32,344 bases of DNA from Candidatus Babeliales bacterium (GCA_019746485.1 JAIERW010000037.1:1-32344), one strand, 5' to 3'. Counted from the stretch's first letter, positions 8,346 to 16,296 are shown. Numbers and translations are program-made. Notes: generated by a model not told the origin, from the sequence alone.

Positions 8346-8451
8346 ACAAAGACAGGACCAAAAAATTATAAATTATAAATTCCAACTACAAAAAGCAAAA
8401 AAGAACACAAGCAACCATTTTTCATAACATTTTTTTAGGAGACCTTTCCTT

Positions 8452-10320
8452 ATGTATCAACACAGTAAAAACACCACGCTACGCTCAGGCATAGCAGCCT
8501 TGCTTATTGCAGGCTTTTGCTCACTAAATTTACAAGCAGCTAGTGAAAAAGAGGGCAACAAAAAAGACACGCCGCTCAAAACACAAGACACGTACACCAA
8601 AGCAGAAATGGCACAAATTGCCACGGCAGCTCTGAGAGGTCCTGCAGTATTGGCAAGTATTTATCATGAAAAAAAAGGTAATGTTAAAACAGCAGTCGCA
8701 ACAGCCCTTTTGGTTGATGCCCTGCGCATCAGTAACAGTATTCTTGCATTGCACAATGCTACCACTAATAACCAAGGCTACAACCTTGCATGGCTTAGTT
8801 ACGACACATACGCATTGTCAGCAAACTTGGTAAACCTTGTTACCGCTTTTGGTGAATCTAAAGAACCAAAGCGCGACAAAGAATTACATAAAAATATTGA
8901 TAAGCTCTTGATCAGCATTAAATATATTCTTTTACCATTGGCCGAAACAGCAACTACTACTTTTTCAGCACTTGCAACAGACAAACCAGAACAACAAGCA
9001 AAAGCAGACGTACTAACCTCATTTGTTCGCATGACTTCTTTGTATTTAACAAGCAAGCCAAGCTCGCTTGAAGCAAAATTAAAACTTGCTTTGCTGGGTC
9101 TTAATGCGTGGGCTATTTGGAAAGAATTCCAAGAACCAACACCTATCGAAAAAGATAAGAAAGACAAAGATAAAAAACCAGACTCAGATTCAAGTTCTGA
9201 TTCAGACTCAGATACAAACAAAAACAACGATATAAACGAAGAACTGAGCGAATTAGAAGATAACGATTCTTTAGATAACGATATCGAAGATGAAAAAGAC
9301 CTTAAACGTTCCGCACTAAAAGATTCGTTTTCAAGCGACAGTTCTTCTGATCATTCTTTGCCGTCTGAAGATGACATTGAAGATGATATCGAACCAGCAA
9401 CTTTTTGTGGTGGTACCGCGAAGAGCAATAACAATCTAAGCAACACTAACACAAATAGAGCATTATCTTTAACAAACCAAGATTATGCTCAAAAACTTCT
9501 TCTTACTTTTATTGAAAACTCATCCTCTTTTGCAGATGATTTAATCATTGATGATTTTGAAGAATCCATATTTGGAAAAGAGAGCGACACAGCAAGCAGC
9601 TCTACACAAAAAACGTTAAGCAAGCCAACTCCACCAAGCCTTCCATTGCCTATGCAACCAGCAGAACGCAAAGGTACTCTTGAAGATCGTTTGGGACAAC
9701 GTTATTTGATCGAAAATCGTCGCGCTTTTGAGCAAGAAAGAAATAGACAACAACAACTTCTTGCTTCTTTAGAACAAGAACAAGTTAAAACAAAACAACC
9801 TCTTCTTCTTACTTTTGTTGAAAAGCCATCAATAAATAACGAATTTGACGATATTATTGATAACTTTGATTTCGATTTCTCAGGTGGTTTTGAAGATTCA
9901 GATTTTGATAATTCACATGCAAATGATCAAATAGAGAATACTGAGCAACCTACTAAGCCACAAAATGATAACAACATTGCGCACTTAGTATTTAGACAAC
10001 CTCAAGAATTACTTACTTTTGAAGATCGCTTAGCGCAACGCTACCAAAAAGAAGCACAACGCGCTCATGAACAAAGACAACTTCAAAACAATGAAGAAAA
10101 CAATGAGCACAACAACAACAGAGTAACAGCTACGCAACAACCACAAGAAAATCCTAAAGATCGTCGCACAATACAAGCTGGAAAACGTAAAATAGTACGC
10201 GCACGTAAAGCAGCAAACAAGCCACAACCTCGCCGTAGCCCACGCGCCAACAAAGGCGTCCGCGGAGAACGACATGGCGATAAGCTTTATGAAACTGAAC
10301 TCAATCAACGAGGGTTATAA
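8452..10320 (+). CDS. Exported paralogue 3: shared helical domain, acidic repeats, basic tail
   Basis: The 622-residue product starts at the ATG at 8452, behind AGGAGA. Residues 1-30 are a signal peptide almost identical to paralogue 2. Residues about 48-227 are the shared helical domain. The rest is low-complexity: a Ser/Asp tract (244-255), acidic stretches, and two rounds of a module made of LLLTFIEN / LLLTFVEK followed by an acidic aromatic segment (DDLIIDDFEES; DDIIDNFDFDF) and then LEDRLGQRY / FEDRLAQRY with an Arg/Gln-rich helix (RRAFEQERNRQQQ; QRAHEQRQ). The last 50 residues are strongly basic (GKRKIVRARKAANK, PRRSPRANKG). Such a tail could bind nucleic acid or serve as a nuclear targeting signal in a host cell, but this is speculation. 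The gene ends just before a strong terminator. The function is unknown. Confidence 0.75.
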   Translation: MYQHSKNTTLRSGIAALLIAGFCSLNLQAASEKEGNKKDTPLKTQDTYTKAEMAQIATAALRGPAVLASIYHEKKGNVKTAVATALLVDALRISNSILALHNATTNNQGYNLAWLSYDTYALSANLVNLVTAFGESKEPKRDKELHKNIDKLLISIKYILLPLAETATTTFSALATDKPEQQAKADVLTSFVRMTSLYLTSKPSSLEAKLKLALLGLNAWAIWKEFQEPTPIEKDKKDKDKKPDSDSSSDSDSDTNKNNDINEELSELEDNDSLDNDIEDEKDLKRSALKDSFSSDSSSDHSLPSEDDIEDDIEPATFCGGTAKSNNNLSNTNTNRALSLTNQDYAQKLLLTFIENSSSFADDLIIDDFEESIFGKESDTASSSTQKTLSKPTPPSLPLPMQPAERKGTLEDRLGQRYLIENRRAFEQERNRQQQLLASLEQEQVKTKQPLLLTFVEKPSINNEFDDIIDNFDFDFSGGFEDSDFDNSHANDQIENTEQPTKPQNDNNIAHLVFRQPQELLTFEDRLAQRYQKEAQRAHEQRQLQNNEENNEHNNNRVTATQQPQENPKDRRTIQAGKRKIVRARKAANKPQPRRSPRANKGVRGERHGDKLYETELNQRGL

Positions 10321-10328
10321 AAACTAAA

Positions 10329-10361
10329 AAAGAGCGGCAGAAAAACTGCCGCTCTTTTTTT
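10329..10361 (+). terminator. Rho-independent terminator, likely bidirectional
   Basis: AAGAGCGGCAG (10330-10340) pairs perfectly with CTGCCGCTCTT (10346-10356) around an AAAAA loop, followed by T residues to 10361. The A-tract on the other side supplies a T-tract on the minus strand, so it can also end the gene at 10383-10607. Confidence 0.93.
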
Positions 10362-10382
10362 ATAGCTAAATTTTATAAAAAA

Positions 10383-10607
10383 TTATTTGCCAAATAGCTT
10401 TCTAATTTTTACTAAGAAAAAATCAATGTAATCGGTCGCTTGTTTAATATTCAATAGCGCAAGGCCGTAGTAAATTAATAAAAAGCCGGTCACAAAACAG
10501 GCAATCTGAAAAATCATCTTAAACGCAAAAAAGACAAGAACCACGCCACCAATAACTGCCAACAAGCCCTTGACCACGCCCAAATTTGGCATATTCATAT
10601 TATCCAT
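10383..10607 (-). CDS. Small membrane protein, two transmembrane segments
   Basis: The 74-residue product has a short Asn/Met-rich N-terminus, then two hydrophobic helices (about residues 13-30 and 32-52), and a basic C-terminus ending in KIRKLFGK. AAGGGGAG lies about 7 bases before the ATG, an excellent Shine-Dalgarno, and a promoter lies about 100 bases upstream. Layout and size resemble the membrane protein at 10799, but the sequences do not clearly align. It is separated from the helicase operon by a 191-base spacer with its own promoter. I do not recognise the family. Confidence 0.65.
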   Translation of the reverse strand: MDNMNMPNLGVVKGLLAVIGGVVLVFFAFKMIFQIACFVTGFLLIYYGLALLNIKQATDYIDFFLVKIRKLFGK

Positions 10608-10707
10608 TATTACTCCCCTTCACACTTCCCTCAATAAACAAATCACCGATTAACAATGACTACTTTGTAAATATTTTATATTAGAAAATATTATTAGCAG
10701 TAAATTT

Positions 10708-10737
10708 AGTATAGCAAGAAGCCATCGAAAGACGCAA
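10708..10737 (-). promoter_or_regulatory. Promoter for the small membrane protein gene
   Basis: On the minus strand TTGCGT (10732-10737) and TATACT (10708-10713) are separated by 18 bases, and the -10 is extended by TGC. It lies about 100 bases before the ATG at 10607, implying a long AT-rich leader. Confidence 0.5.
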
Positions 10738-10798
10738 GATTCTTAAAAAATCTAGAACAAAACAAGAACATTAAAAACAAGATAATTAAAATGCAGCA

Positions 10799-11020
10799 CT
10801 ATGGCTGTTTCTTTTCTTCATGAACATCATAAACATTAGAGCGTTTTTTTGCAGTTGTAGATGACGACTCACGAATAAGGCGCAAGCCTGAAAGCAATAA
10901 ATAAATACCAAAAATGATAATCATAATACGTATTGCGCCCGCAGTAAGAAAGGGCAAGACGATAAAAAGACCTACAACAACCAAGATTATACCAACAATA
11001 AATTGCTTTGCTTCAAGCAT
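10799..11020 (-). CDS. Small membrane protein, two transmembrane segments
   Basis: The ATG at 11018-11020 gives 73 residues: two hydrophobic segments (about FIVGIILVVVGLFIVLPFLT and IRIMIIIFGIYLLLSGL), then a polar tail rich in Ser, Lys and Glu. The chosen start has AAGGGATC about 7 bases upstream. The in-frame GTG at 11041 would consume that Shine-Dalgarno and is less likely. It lies 31 bases after the membrane protein at 11052-11507 and probably closes the helicase operon. The family is not recognised. Confidence 0.65.
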   Translation of the reverse strand: MLEAKQFIVGIILVVVGLFIVLPFLTAGAIRIMIIIFGIYLLLSGLRLIRESSSTTAKKRSNVYDVHEEKKQP

Positions 11021-11051
11021 AACAAAGATCCCTTTTTTCACTATTTGATCA

Positions 11052-11507
11052 CTACAACCAAAAATAAATAGTCAGCGCAAGGCAGGCCCACACCTGCAAA
11101 TGTAGTATAACATGTAGCGTGTTTGGCACAACATTGTCGCCACGAGCAGGCAAAAAGTGATGAGTGTTGCGATATTCTATAAACGCCTGTTTATGCTTTT
11201 GAGAGCTGCCAAAAATATACGGAACCCACCAAGCACAGAGAGTGCCAAGCGTAAGTATGCTATAAAAAATAGTGATAATAAGCAGAACTTGCCGTGGAAA
11301 GTGAGAACGGTATTGAACCGTTAAGATTAAGGGAATAAGAACAAAGCCTGCATTGACTAATGCCGTAAGCAAGCGATCTTTAAAAGAATGTGATTTTTTG
11401 AGGTCGGGAATATTGGTTAACGGCGGTACATGAACCCAATCATGTAACGCCATAAAACCCAATAAAATTATCTGCAGAATAATAAAAAATGAAACTGCAT
11501 TAAGCAT
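11052..11507 (-). CDS. Conserved hypothetical four-helix membrane protein
   Basis: The 151-residue product has four hydrophobic segments: residues about 4-22, 48-65, 72-92 and 130-150. Between and around them are conserved-looking polar motifs: ALHDWVHVPPLTNI near the N-terminus, WWVPYIFGSS in the middle, and HHFLPARGDNVVPNTLHVIL before the last helix. From memory these motifs belong to a widespread uncharacterised bacterial membrane family without an assigned function. The ATG at 11507 lies two bases after the helicase stop codon, so the two are almost certainly cotranscribed and translationally coupled. Confidence 0.75.
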   Translation of the reverse strand: MLNAVSFFIILQIILLGFMALHDWVHVPPLTNIPDLKKSHSFKDRLLTALVNAGFVLIPLILTVQYRSHFPRQVLLIITIFYSILTLGTLCAWWVPYIFGSSQKHKQAFIEYRNTHHFLPARGDNVVPNTLHVILHLQVWACLALTIYFWL

Positions 11508-11509
11508 TA

Positions 11510-13333
11510 CTATGCACTTCTTCTGCTTCTATTATCTCTGTTATTACTATTACTAGCATTATCACGTGATCTGTTATCACGGCCTCTGCTATCGCCACTT
11601 CTGCTGTCTCTTCTATCGCCGCCTCGACTATCTCTACTATCGTTGCTTCTGCCGCCATCTCTACGCGGGCTTAAGCGACGCGGTCTACCGCTTGACTGTT
11701 GTTCACGGTAAACGTCTTGCACCACATGAACACGATGAGCGCGGTCAAGGATTGGCGTACTTTGCATTTGGCTAATACTTGTTTTCAATTTGTTGTCTGG
11801 AACGGCAATAAACGTCTTGTTTCTTAAAACACGAAGCTTAGTAACTTCCTGTGGTTCAATACCGCACACTGCTAGAATATAATCACTTACCAGCTGTTCG
11901 TCTAGTCCATCGTCTTGCCCAAGTTCAATACAGATTTCTTGAGGAATAACCGTATTGCTCGACTGAGAACGAGAATAAGAATGAGATGATGACGATGAAT
12001 CGGTAAATTCAGAATCATGCGCGCCATCGCGAACACCTTTTAAGAATTTTTCTTTCAAAGCAACCGCAAATGAATAACGAATTTCTTGATCAGTAAATGA
12101 ACTGATAAGTTCAGTAAGCGCTTTGTCTACGCCAGTATCTTTAATTTCAGTTTGTTTTGCAAGTTCAATAAAGTCTGCAATGCCACTCATTTTAGCGGTA
12201 ATAATTGCATCCATTGGCGGAACGGTAATTTCTGAAAGCGTAGATTTTACTACTGCTTCAATACGCTTAAGGCGATATTTTTCAGATCCTGCAATAAACA
12301 TAATGGCAATACCTTCTTTACCGGCACGGCCCGTACGACCAATACGATGCACATAACTTTCCGATTCATCAGGAATGGAATAGTTGATAACGTGCGTCAG
12401 GTCTGAAACGTCAATACCACGGCCAGCAACGTCGGTTGCTACCAAGATAGAAAAGTCTCTCTTTTTAAAGCCCTTAATTACATGGTTACGCAATGTTTGC
12501 TTCATGTCACCATGCAGACAGTTAACTTTAAAGCCTTTGCTTGCCAATTCTTCGGTCACTTCAGTTGTCAAAGTTTTTGTGCGACAAAAGATAATACCAT
12601 AAAAACTTGGCGCAGCTTCAATAAAGCGAATAGTTGCTTCAAGACGCTTTCTTTGAGGGACCATGCAATAATATTGCTTGATGGAAGCATTTGATGGCGC
12701 ACCTTGCGAAGATTTGATCGAAACAACATTCTTCATGTGTGATCGAATCAACTTTTGAATACCAGACATAACTGTTGCAGAGAACAACCAGATATTGCGT
12801 TCTTCAGGAACGAACTTCAAAATGGCGTCGATCTCAAGCATAAAGCCCATGTCGAGCATAATGTCTGCTTCGTCCAACACTAAAACTTTAAGTGTATCAA
12901 GCTTGAGCGTCTTGCGTTCCAAGTGATCATTAATACGGCCAGGCGTACCAATAATAATATGTACGCCACGTCTCAGCGCAGAAATTTGCGCGTTGATTGG
13001 CATGCCACCACAAATGTGTTCAATAACAATGCCGCTGCCTTTTGAAACGTCGCGAAGACTTTCATAAATTTGCAAAACAAGTTCGCGTGTTGGCGCCATA
13101 ACCAAACCTTGCACCGCTTTGACCGTTGGGTCTATTGCTTGCAAAAGAGGGATACCAAACGCTAAGGTCTTACCGGTTCCGGTTTGAGCTTGCACATGAA
13201 CGTCTTGTTTAAAATTTTCGAGAAGAAGAGGTATAATCTCAGATTGTACCGCGGTCGGTTGAGTGAATCCAAGATTTTTTAATGAATCTTGAATCTGGGG
13301 AATAAGTAAAAGGTTATCGAATGTATTATTCAC
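11510..13333 (-). CDS. deaD: DEAD-box ATP-dependent RNA helicase with DbpA-like RNA-binding domain
   Basis: The 607-residue product carries all core motifs: Q-motif GFTQPTAVQ (22-30), Walker A AQTGTGKT (49-56), PTRELVLQ, TPGRI, VLDEAD, SAT, and HRIGRTGRAG in the second RecA lobe. A C-terminal domain around ICIELGQDDGLDEQLVSDYI...FIAVPDN fits the DbpA RNA-recognition fold. A tail of about 55 residues rich in Arg, Ser, Asp and Gly is disordered and RNA-binding. This architecture is that of DeaD/CsdA, which remodels rRNA during ribosome assembly and at low temperature. The start is a GTG at 13331-13333 with AAGGA five bases upstream; no better ATG is near. A 296-base leader with an inverted repeat precedes it. 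It heads an operon with two membrane proteins. Confidence 0.93.
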   Translation of the reverse strand: MNNTFDNLLLIPQIQDSLKNLGFTQPTAVQSEIIPLLLENFKQDVHVQAQTGTGKTLAFGIPLLQAIDPTVKAVQGLVMAPTRELVLQIYESLRDVSKGSGIVIEHICGGMPINAQISALRRGVHIIIGTPGRINDHLERKTLKLDTLKVLVLDEADIMLDMGFMLEIDAILKFVPEERNIWLFSATVMSGIQKLIRSHMKNVVSIKSSQGAPSNASIKQYYCMVPQRKRLEATIRFIEAAPSFYGIIFCRTKTLTTEVTEELASKGFKVNCLHGDMKQTLRNHVIKGFKKRDFSILVATDVAGRGIDVSDLTHVINYSIPDESESYVHRIGRTGRAGKEGIAIMFIAGSEKYRLKRIEAVVKSTLSEITVPPMDAIITAKMSGIADFIELAKQTEIKDTGVDKALTELISSFTDQEIRYSFAVALKEKFLKGVRDGAHDSEFTDSSSSSHSYSRSQSSNTVIPQEICIELGQDDGLDEQLVSDYILAVCGIEPQEVTKLRVLRNKTFIAVPDNKLKTSISQMQSTPILDRAHRVHVVQDVYREQQSSGRPRRLSPRRDGGRSNDSRDSRGGDRRDSRSGDSRGRDNRSRDNASNSNNRDNRSRRSA

Positions 13334-13468
13334 AGTTTCCTTCGGTTTAAATTAGTGATTCTTCCAATATCAGAAGCTGCGAATAATGCGAAAAGCTCAC
13401 TCGACACATCAGATATATTCATAAAGATAGGGGTACCATTAGCTCATTTTACCTTACTTTGACAAAAA

Positions 13469-13497
13469 ATACTACAGCGGAATAAGGTATTTGTCAC
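13469..13497 (-). promoter_or_regulatory. Weak candidate promoter for the helicase operon
   Basis: On the minus strand GTGACA (13492-13497) and TAGTAT (13469-13474) are 17 bases apart. The start would be about 130 bases before the GTG, leaving a long leader. Long leaders are common on cold-regulated helicase genes, but the promoter match is only fair. Confidence 0.3.
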
Positions 13498-13507
13498 AAA
13501 AACAGGC

Positions 13508-13534
13508 CAATACGCCCAGCCAATGGACGTATTG
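13508..13534. other. Inverted repeat upstream of the helicase gene
   Basis: CAATACG (13508-13514) and CGTATTG (13528-13534) are perfect inverted arms; an inner CCA/TGG pair extends the stem past one mismatch, with a loop of five bases. It lies about 95 bases after the hydrolase stop and just outside the candidate helicase promoter. It has no T-tract, so an operator or RNA structure is more likely than a terminator. Confidence 0.5.
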
Positions 13535-13629
13535 AAACTATTAATTATTTTTCAGGGTAAAAGAATAGACCAAAAAACAGCGTTTTTGGTGACTTTTTGG
13601 TTATTTTTTGCCGAAATCTAAAGGCTTTT

Positions 13630-14514
13630 TTATGCCTCTCGGCAAGAACACAAATTACCTGTTTTACCAATCACGGTGTGCATACCTTCTATAAAACGAA
13701 TCACGTTATAGGCACGGCGGTACCCAAAACCCCTATGATCGGGCTGGTAAGCACTCACGTCAATGATTTCAGATGCATCTGCTAACGCAAGATCGTGCTT
13801 GGCCAAAATGGATTTAACCACAGAACTTCCATCCAGCACATCAGTGTGATCCCACCCGTGCATAGTTATAAAATAAACATTGTTATGCCCAAGCTCTTTA
13901 AGCCCGTAATACAGGGCACAAGCACCAGAATACGGCAATACTCGATCCCACGTTGAATGAGCAAAAATCATAACAATATTTTTATTAATTAACTGATCTA
14001 TTGATTTTATGGGTTGCATTCCTGATGGGCTGTAGCAAGGGAAATGTATCAATTTTGCAAGATAAGGAACCAACGGAAAATCTTCTACTAGCGGTATACC
14101 AACGTAATGAGCAATAGCGCTGTTGCCGCTTGCCATGGGCGCTTCAAAAATAATTGCTTTAAGGTTTTCTTGTGCCGCTGGATTGTTGGCAAGAAAATTT
14201 AAAACTGTTGCCGTACCTTGCGATGTTGCATGAATGATATAACCATTACGCGTATCAATACTTTCATAACTTTCTTTGAAATGCTCCTGACAACGTTCTT
14301 GACCCAAATCCGCATCAGCTTGTACAGGCCCATCAACATAAACAATGGTCTTGCCCGATATGCCCAATTGCTGGGCAACATAGTTCTTATGATACTCGCC
14401 ATAAGCTTTTGGCATACCAAGGCCATGAATAGCAAGAACAGGGCATTCGGCGTTACTAACACCATGCAACTGCGAAGCAAGAATGCAGGCTATGAGTGCC
14501 ATTGTTTTGAACAT
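13630..14514 (-). CDS. Exported alpha/beta hydrolase, palmitoyl-thioesterase/lipase-like
   Basis: The 294-residue product has a signal peptide (residues 1-22, ALIACILASQLHGVSNA). Then comes an alpha/beta hydrolase core: oxyanion-region IHGLGM (29-34), nucleophile elbow HATSQGTA with Ser98, acid Asp190 in AHSTWDRVLP, and catalytic His219 or His223 in MHGWDHTD. The elbow reads A-T-S-Q-G rather than G-x-S-x-G, which is tolerated in the superfamily. The enzyme probably hydrolyses an ester or thioester outside the cytoplasm; the substrate is unknown. AGGGAG lies upstream of the ATG, and a GC-rich hairpin lies in its leader. There are several cysteines, including CSC near the C-terminus, consistent with disulfides in an exported protein. 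Confidence 0.78.
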   Translation of the reverse strand: MFKTMALIACILASQLHGVSNAECPVLAIHGLGMPKAYGEYHKNYVAQQLGISGKTIVYVDGPVQADADLGQERCQEHFKESYESIDTRNGYIIHATSQGTATVLNFLANNPAAQENLKAIIFEAPMASGNSAIAHYVGIPLVEDFPLVPYLAKLIHFPCYSPSGMQPIKSIDQLINKNIVMIFAHSTWDRVLPYSGACALYYGLKELGHNNVYFITMHGWDHTDVLDGSSVVKSILAKHDLALADASEIIDVSAYQPDHRGFGYRRAYNVIRFIEGMHTVIGKTGNLCSCREA

Positions 14515-14549
14515 GATAGTTTTCTCCCTGTCATAAAACGAGTGCTATT

Positions 14550-14565
14550 CGTGAGCCCCCTCACG
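14550..14565. other. Perfect 6-base-pair inverted repeat in the hydrolase leader
   Basis: CGTGAG and CTCACG flank a loop of four C on the plus strand (four G on the mRNA strand). It lies about 36 bases upstream of the hydrolase ATG and could be an operator or an RNA hairpin. No partner site is visible. Confidence 0.45.
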
Positions 14566-14598
14566 TTAATACAGTATTCCACAGGCAAAATCACTTGT

Positions 14599-14623
14599 AA
14601 AACGGTAACAGCATGGTTACCGT
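14599..14623 (-). terminator. Weak terminator-like hairpin after the zinc-ribbon gene
   Basis: ACGGTAAC (14602-14609) and GTTACCGT (14616-14623) form a perfect 8-base-pair stem with a 6-base loop. On the minus strand only about four T residues follow, so termination would be weak. It could also be a protein-binding palindrome. Confidence 0.4.
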
Positions 14624-14660
14624 GCTTTCAACCATCTATGGTTAAAAATCAAACTAGTTA

Positions 14661-14873
14661 TTAAAAATGGCCCAATTTTTCTATTTTTGCTTCGTTATAA
14701 TTTGTTCCGTGCTTTTCTAAAAACGTTGATAAATCTTCAAAATTGTCTCTTGTTATTTCCTGCGTTGGCAACCAGCAAGCTTCGCACTCATCGCAAATCA
14801 TGAGTTCTATTCCCAAGTTAACTATTCTCGCTTTATAAATTAAACCCTGATCATTGCATCGTGGACACGCCAT
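14661..14873 (-). CDS. Small zinc-ribbon protein (zf-TFIIB-like)
   Basis: The 70-residue product has two CxxC knuckles, MACPRC (C3, C6) and CDEC (C27, C30). A further cysteine and an aromatic residue in ACW precede LPTQEI, in the pattern of the small zf-TFIIB family (CPxC...CxxCxGxWLd..EL). Such proteins are short, cytoplasmic and mostly uncharacterised; nucleic-acid or protein binding is assumed. The gene lies 13 bases after the exported protein at 14887-16296 and is probably cotranscribed with it. A hairpin downstream may end the transcript. Confidence 0.7.
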   Translation of the reverse strand: MACPRCNDQGLIYKARIVNLGIELMICDECEACWLPTQEITRDNFEDLSTFLEKHGTNYNEAKIEKLGHF

Positions 14874-14886
14874 GATGTTTCCTTTT

Positions 14887-16296
14887 TTATAATTTTACCG
14901 GAAAAGCGATACTCACTTCAACCGTTCCAGGTTTTACCATTATTTTTATTGCGGTCTCGCCCTTGGTACCAACCGGCTCTTTCATATCAATAGCATATTC
15001 TCTACGCCCTGGCGCAACGGCCGTTTGCTTGCTGGCCCAAGCACGATCAATTATCTCAAATAAACGATCCTGTGGCACACTAAACACCGAGCGCTTAGTA
15101 TTTTCGGGGTCTGCAACAGTACGATCAATTATTTCTTTAATACAACTCGACCGGTAAACAAGCCCCGCTGGCGATTCCCACGTGTCTTTCCCAATCAATT
15201 TCAAGAGCGGCCATGCAGCATTGACTTGTTCAACTTCTTGAGCGTTCTCATTTTTTTGCCTGTTACGCTCTTGCTCGGCCACAACATCTTCTTTGCCAAT
15301 TGGAAAGGCGGTAATAAGGTCCGCCGTATCGGGCTTAACCACAATCTTAATTGCCGTTTCATCGTTTGTGCCAAGCAGCTCGTTCATCTCAATAATATAC
15401 TCGCCGCGATCGGCAACCAAAGCCTTTTCTTTATTTAACCAAGCACGGTCAATCATGGCAAAGAGCTTATCATTTGAAAAACTAAACAGATTATGTTTTG
15501 GTTTATTAGAAATCGCTTTTGTATGATTAAGTACGTGATAAATACGATTACCAAAATTCATATCAGGCCCATAAACAAGACCTGCCGGCGATTGAAAAGT
15601 ATTAAAACCTGTTTGCTTAAAAAGCAACCAAATCCCAAAAACATCACGCACTCGCTGCGCATCTGCCAATGCCTGCCGTGCATCGTCGCGATCATGCAGC
15701 GCTGCTTCTTGCGCCTCTTGATCGTCAGTTTCTTGCAAGGCGGCCAAAGCAGCCTCTTTTTGGGCGACAACAGCCTGTGCATCGTCTATAACCTTTTGTA
15801 GCCCAGCTTTACGTTGATCATCAAGAAAGCGCGTAATAGTAGTTAAGCGATCATCTGACACTACCTCAGCATTTGCAAGTACTGTAGTAATTGCGTCAAC
15901 AAGCTTGTCTGCGTTATACTGCGTACCCGCAAACATAAACGTACCAGGAGGAGTTGCCAGGCATCGATTTTTAACGAAAACATTGGTAAACAAGCGCTGC
16001 GTAATGTTATCAATCTGTGTTTGTGTTAATGTGGGCAGTGCTTTTTCAAGTTTAGTGAAAAAACGTTGAATTTTTGCATAATTTGCGCCAGAAAAATATT
16101 CTGTATACGCACGCTTCGCATTAAAATTAGAAACAGTCAGCCATTTAGAAAAGAGATCATCGACAGTTAATAAAACGCGTTGCTGCTTAGGTTTTTTCTC
16201 AAATCTATGCCAGGCAGACTTGGCTTGAACAAAACCAATCCCCGCACAACATACTACTGCCAGCGCTAAACAACGCACAAGTTTTTTAAGGTTCAT
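14887..16296 (-). CDS. Exported protein with coiled coil and duplicated toxin-nuclease-like domain
   Basis: The 469-residue product has a signal peptide (residues 1-25, LALAVVCCAGIGFVQA), a helical region (about 40-158), a coiled coil rich in Ala, Glu and Asp (about 160-215), and two copies of a domain of about 110 residues (about 219-333 and 358-467). Copy 1 reads FQSPAGLVYGPDMNFGNRIY then HVLNHTK, FSNDKLFAMIDRAW, GEYIIEM, LLGTNDETAIKIVVKPDT and ITAFPI. Copy 2 reads WESPAGLVY, VPQDRLFEIIDRAW, REYAIDM, VGTKGETAIKIMVKPGT, SIAFPV. From memory this pattern resembles C-terminal RNase toxin domains of polymorphic toxins (BECR-like fold). Copy 1 keeps three histidines (H254, H258, H268); copy 2 has Glu, Arg and Arg instead. 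Function beyond that is inference. GGGAG upstream supports the ATG. Confidence 0.7.
   Translation of the reverse strand: MNLKKLVRCLALAVVCCAGIGFVQAKSAWHRFEKKPKQQRVLLTVDDLFSKWLTVSNFNAKRAYTEYFSGANYAKIQRFFTKLEKALPTLTQTQIDNITQRLFTNVFVKNRCLATPPGTFMFAGTQYNADKLVDAITTVLANAEVVSDDRLTTITRFLDDQRKAGLQKVIDDAQAVVAQKEAALAALQETDDQEAQEAALHDRDDARQALADAQRVRDVFGIWLLFKQTGFNTFQSPAGLVYGPDMNFGNRIYHVLNHTKAISNKPKHNLFSFSNDKLFAMIDRAWLNKEKALVADRGEYIIEMNELLGTNDETAIKIVVKPDTADLITAFPIGKEDVVAEQERNRQKNENAQEVEQVNAAWPLLKLIGKDTWESPAGLVYRSSCIKEIIDRTVADPENTKRSVFSVPQDRLFEIIDRAWASKQTAVAPGRREYAIDMKEPVGTKGETAIKIMVKPGTVEVSIAFPVKL

Noticed and set aside
14218..14664. Plus-strand open frame of 148 codons
   Set aside because: It is antisense to the exported hydrolase and crosses its leader palindromes; no motif seen.
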